From Hymenobacter cyanobacteriorum (GTDB lineage: Bacteria; Bacteroidota; Bacteroidia; Cytophagales; Hymenobacteraceae), in contig NZ_JALBGC010000002.1 of assembly GCF_022631375.1 (NCBI RefSeq), positions 372,001-436,000 on the forward strand: 64,000 nucleotides of DNA, read 5' to 3'. The notes beneath the pieces are model-generated. The model saw nothing but the letters and a program-made list of their open reading frames with translations. It had not been told where the DNA came from and did not search any database. Position numbers and translations under genes: made by a program. Positions 63,135 through 64,000 of this stretch are shown piece by piece. Each line of letters begins with the position of its first letter. Within the stretch, counting starts at the first letter, position 1.

Positions 63135-64000
63135 GTGGCTGAATTTTCTACACCTACCACCGAGCAGCAATTCGCGGAAAATTTCGCGCAATTGAAGCCG
63201 GTGATGAACCGCACCGAGGCGCTTTACGAAAGCTCCCGCTGCCTTTTTTGCTTCGATGCGCCGTGTATAAAAGCGTGCCCATCAGGGATTGATATTCCGC
63301 AGTTTATCCGCCAAATAAATTCGGGCAACGACACCGGCGCGGCGCGCACTATTTACGAGGCTAATTACTTCGGCAACGCCTGTGGCAAAGTGTGCCCTAC
63401 GGAGGTACTGTGCGAAGGTGCCTGCGTGTACAACCTGCAGGAAGTGAAGCCGATTGAAATAGGTCGCCTACAGAGCTTTGCCACCACCAAGGTGATTAAA
63501 AGCGGCGAAAAACTATTCGGCCCCGGCGCGGATAATGGCAAGAAAGTGGCCGTAATTGGGGCGGGTCCGGCTGGTATTTCGGCTGCCTGCGAGCTGCGCG
63601 CGCTGGGCTACGGCGTGGATGTTTTTGAAGCCAAAGCGCAGCCTTCGGGCCTGACGGTTTATGGCGTGGCGCCGTACAAAATCACCAACGAAGAAACGTT
63701 GGCCGAGATGGACTATTTGCAGGCGCAATTCGGCTACAATACGCATTTCAACTCGGCTATTTCTTCGCGCGAAGAATTAGAGAAATTGGAGGATAAATAC
63801 GACGCTATTTTCCTCGGTATTGGCCTTGGTAAAACCAACGAATTGGGCTTGCCGGGTGAGGATAAAATCAATTGCACCGGCGCAGTAGAATTCATTGCCG
63901 AATTGCGTCAGCACCAGCATAAAGTAGCCGTAGGACGCAAGGTGATTGTGCTGGGCGGCGGCAACACGGCCATGGATGCGGCGTCGGAATCTTCACGCCT
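63135..64000 (+). CDS. preT: NAD-dependent dihydropyrimidine dehydrogenase subunit PreT, partial
   Basis: The first 288 codons of a flavin/iron-sulfur subunit, open to the right edge. Two N-terminal cysteine clusters bind [4Fe-4S] centres (SSRCLFCFDAPCIKACPSGI and NACGKVCPTEVLCEGACV). Next come the FAD site VAVIGAGPAGISAACELRAL and the start of a second dinucleotide site VIVLGGGNTAMDAASESS. PreT with PreA reduces uracil or thymine to the dihydro form using NADH, feeding HydA; preA is expected just beyond the window. The start is a GTG at 63135; a downstream ATG near 63206 would cut into the conserved N-terminal domain. Confidence 0.9.
   Translation, partial: MAEFSTPTTEQQFAENFAQLKPVMNRTEALYESSRCLFCFDAPCIKACPSGIDIPQFIRQINSGNDTGAARTIYEANYFGNACGKVCPTEVLCEGACVYNLQEVKPIEIGRLQSFATTKVIKSGEKLFGPGADNGKKVAVIGAGPAGISAACELRALGYGVDVFEAKAQPSGLTVYGVAPYKITNEETLAEMDYLQAQFGYNTHFNSAISSREELEKLEDKYDAIFLGIGLGKTNELGLPGEDKINCTGAVEFIAELRQHQHKVAVGRKVIVLGGGNTAMDAASESSR

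Overview
The window looks like chromosomal DNA of a GC-rich Bacteroidota, most likely Hymenobacter or a close relative (family Hymenobacteraceae). This rests on type IX secretion (T9SS) C-terminal sorting domains on two secreted proteins, Bacteroidota-type promoters (TTG and TAnnTTTG), Tat-exported TldD proteins, multimodular polysaccharide-degrading enzymes, and GC-rich codon use. The genus is inferred. No rRNA, tRNA, CRISPR array, phage or transposase gene was seen.

Layout. 1-6 kb: murI, a Rieske-type lipoprotein, a T9SS surface protein and a fused pectinesterase/pectate lyase. 6-14.6 kb, minus strand: a six-gene MoxR/DUF58/BatA-like operon led by a DUF4159 gene. 14.7-25.6 kb, minus strand: three tandem paralogous tldD-tldE pairs, with one carboxypeptidase-regulatory-domain gene between the second and third. 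25.9-29 kb: a molybdopterin oxidoreductase converging with a PAP2 phosphatase. 29-41.4 kb, minus strand: two complete RND efflux systems whose genes run in opposite order. 41.6-43.7 kb: a divergent OmpR-type two-component system. 43.7-47.1 kb: a PepSY-like protein, a DUF6799-like protein and an unusual NERD-like/coiled-coil/WG-repeat membrane protein. 47.3-51.6 kb: a short-chain dehydrogenase, a GH63-like glucosidase and a cyclase-family hydrolase. 52-57 kb: a giant modular GH16 glucanase. 57.3-64 kb: a reductive pyrimidine catabolism cluster (mmsA, class III aminotransferase, dihydropyrimidinase, beta-ureidopropionase, preT running off the end), interrupted by a small AT-rich orphan gene.

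How the genes work together. The last cluster forms a route from uracil or thymine to dihydropyrimidine, N-carbamoyl-beta-alanine, beta-alanine, malonate semialdehyde and acetyl-CoA (or the methylated equivalents). The two-component system probably controls the adjacent efflux genes. The pectin enzyme and the GH16 protein point to plant or algal polysaccharide breakdown.

The most striking feature is a dense set of long palindromes of about 80-120 bp. Twenty-three complete elements and one half element lie in 64 kb, in several unrelated sequence families, at most gene junctions from 11.8 kb onward. One family (A) has ten full copies plus the half copy and keeps related sequence even in the loop. 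One family-B copy lies in frame inside an RND permease gene. The three paralogous tldD-tldE pairs provide what look like natural empty and filled sites, suggesting that these elements move.
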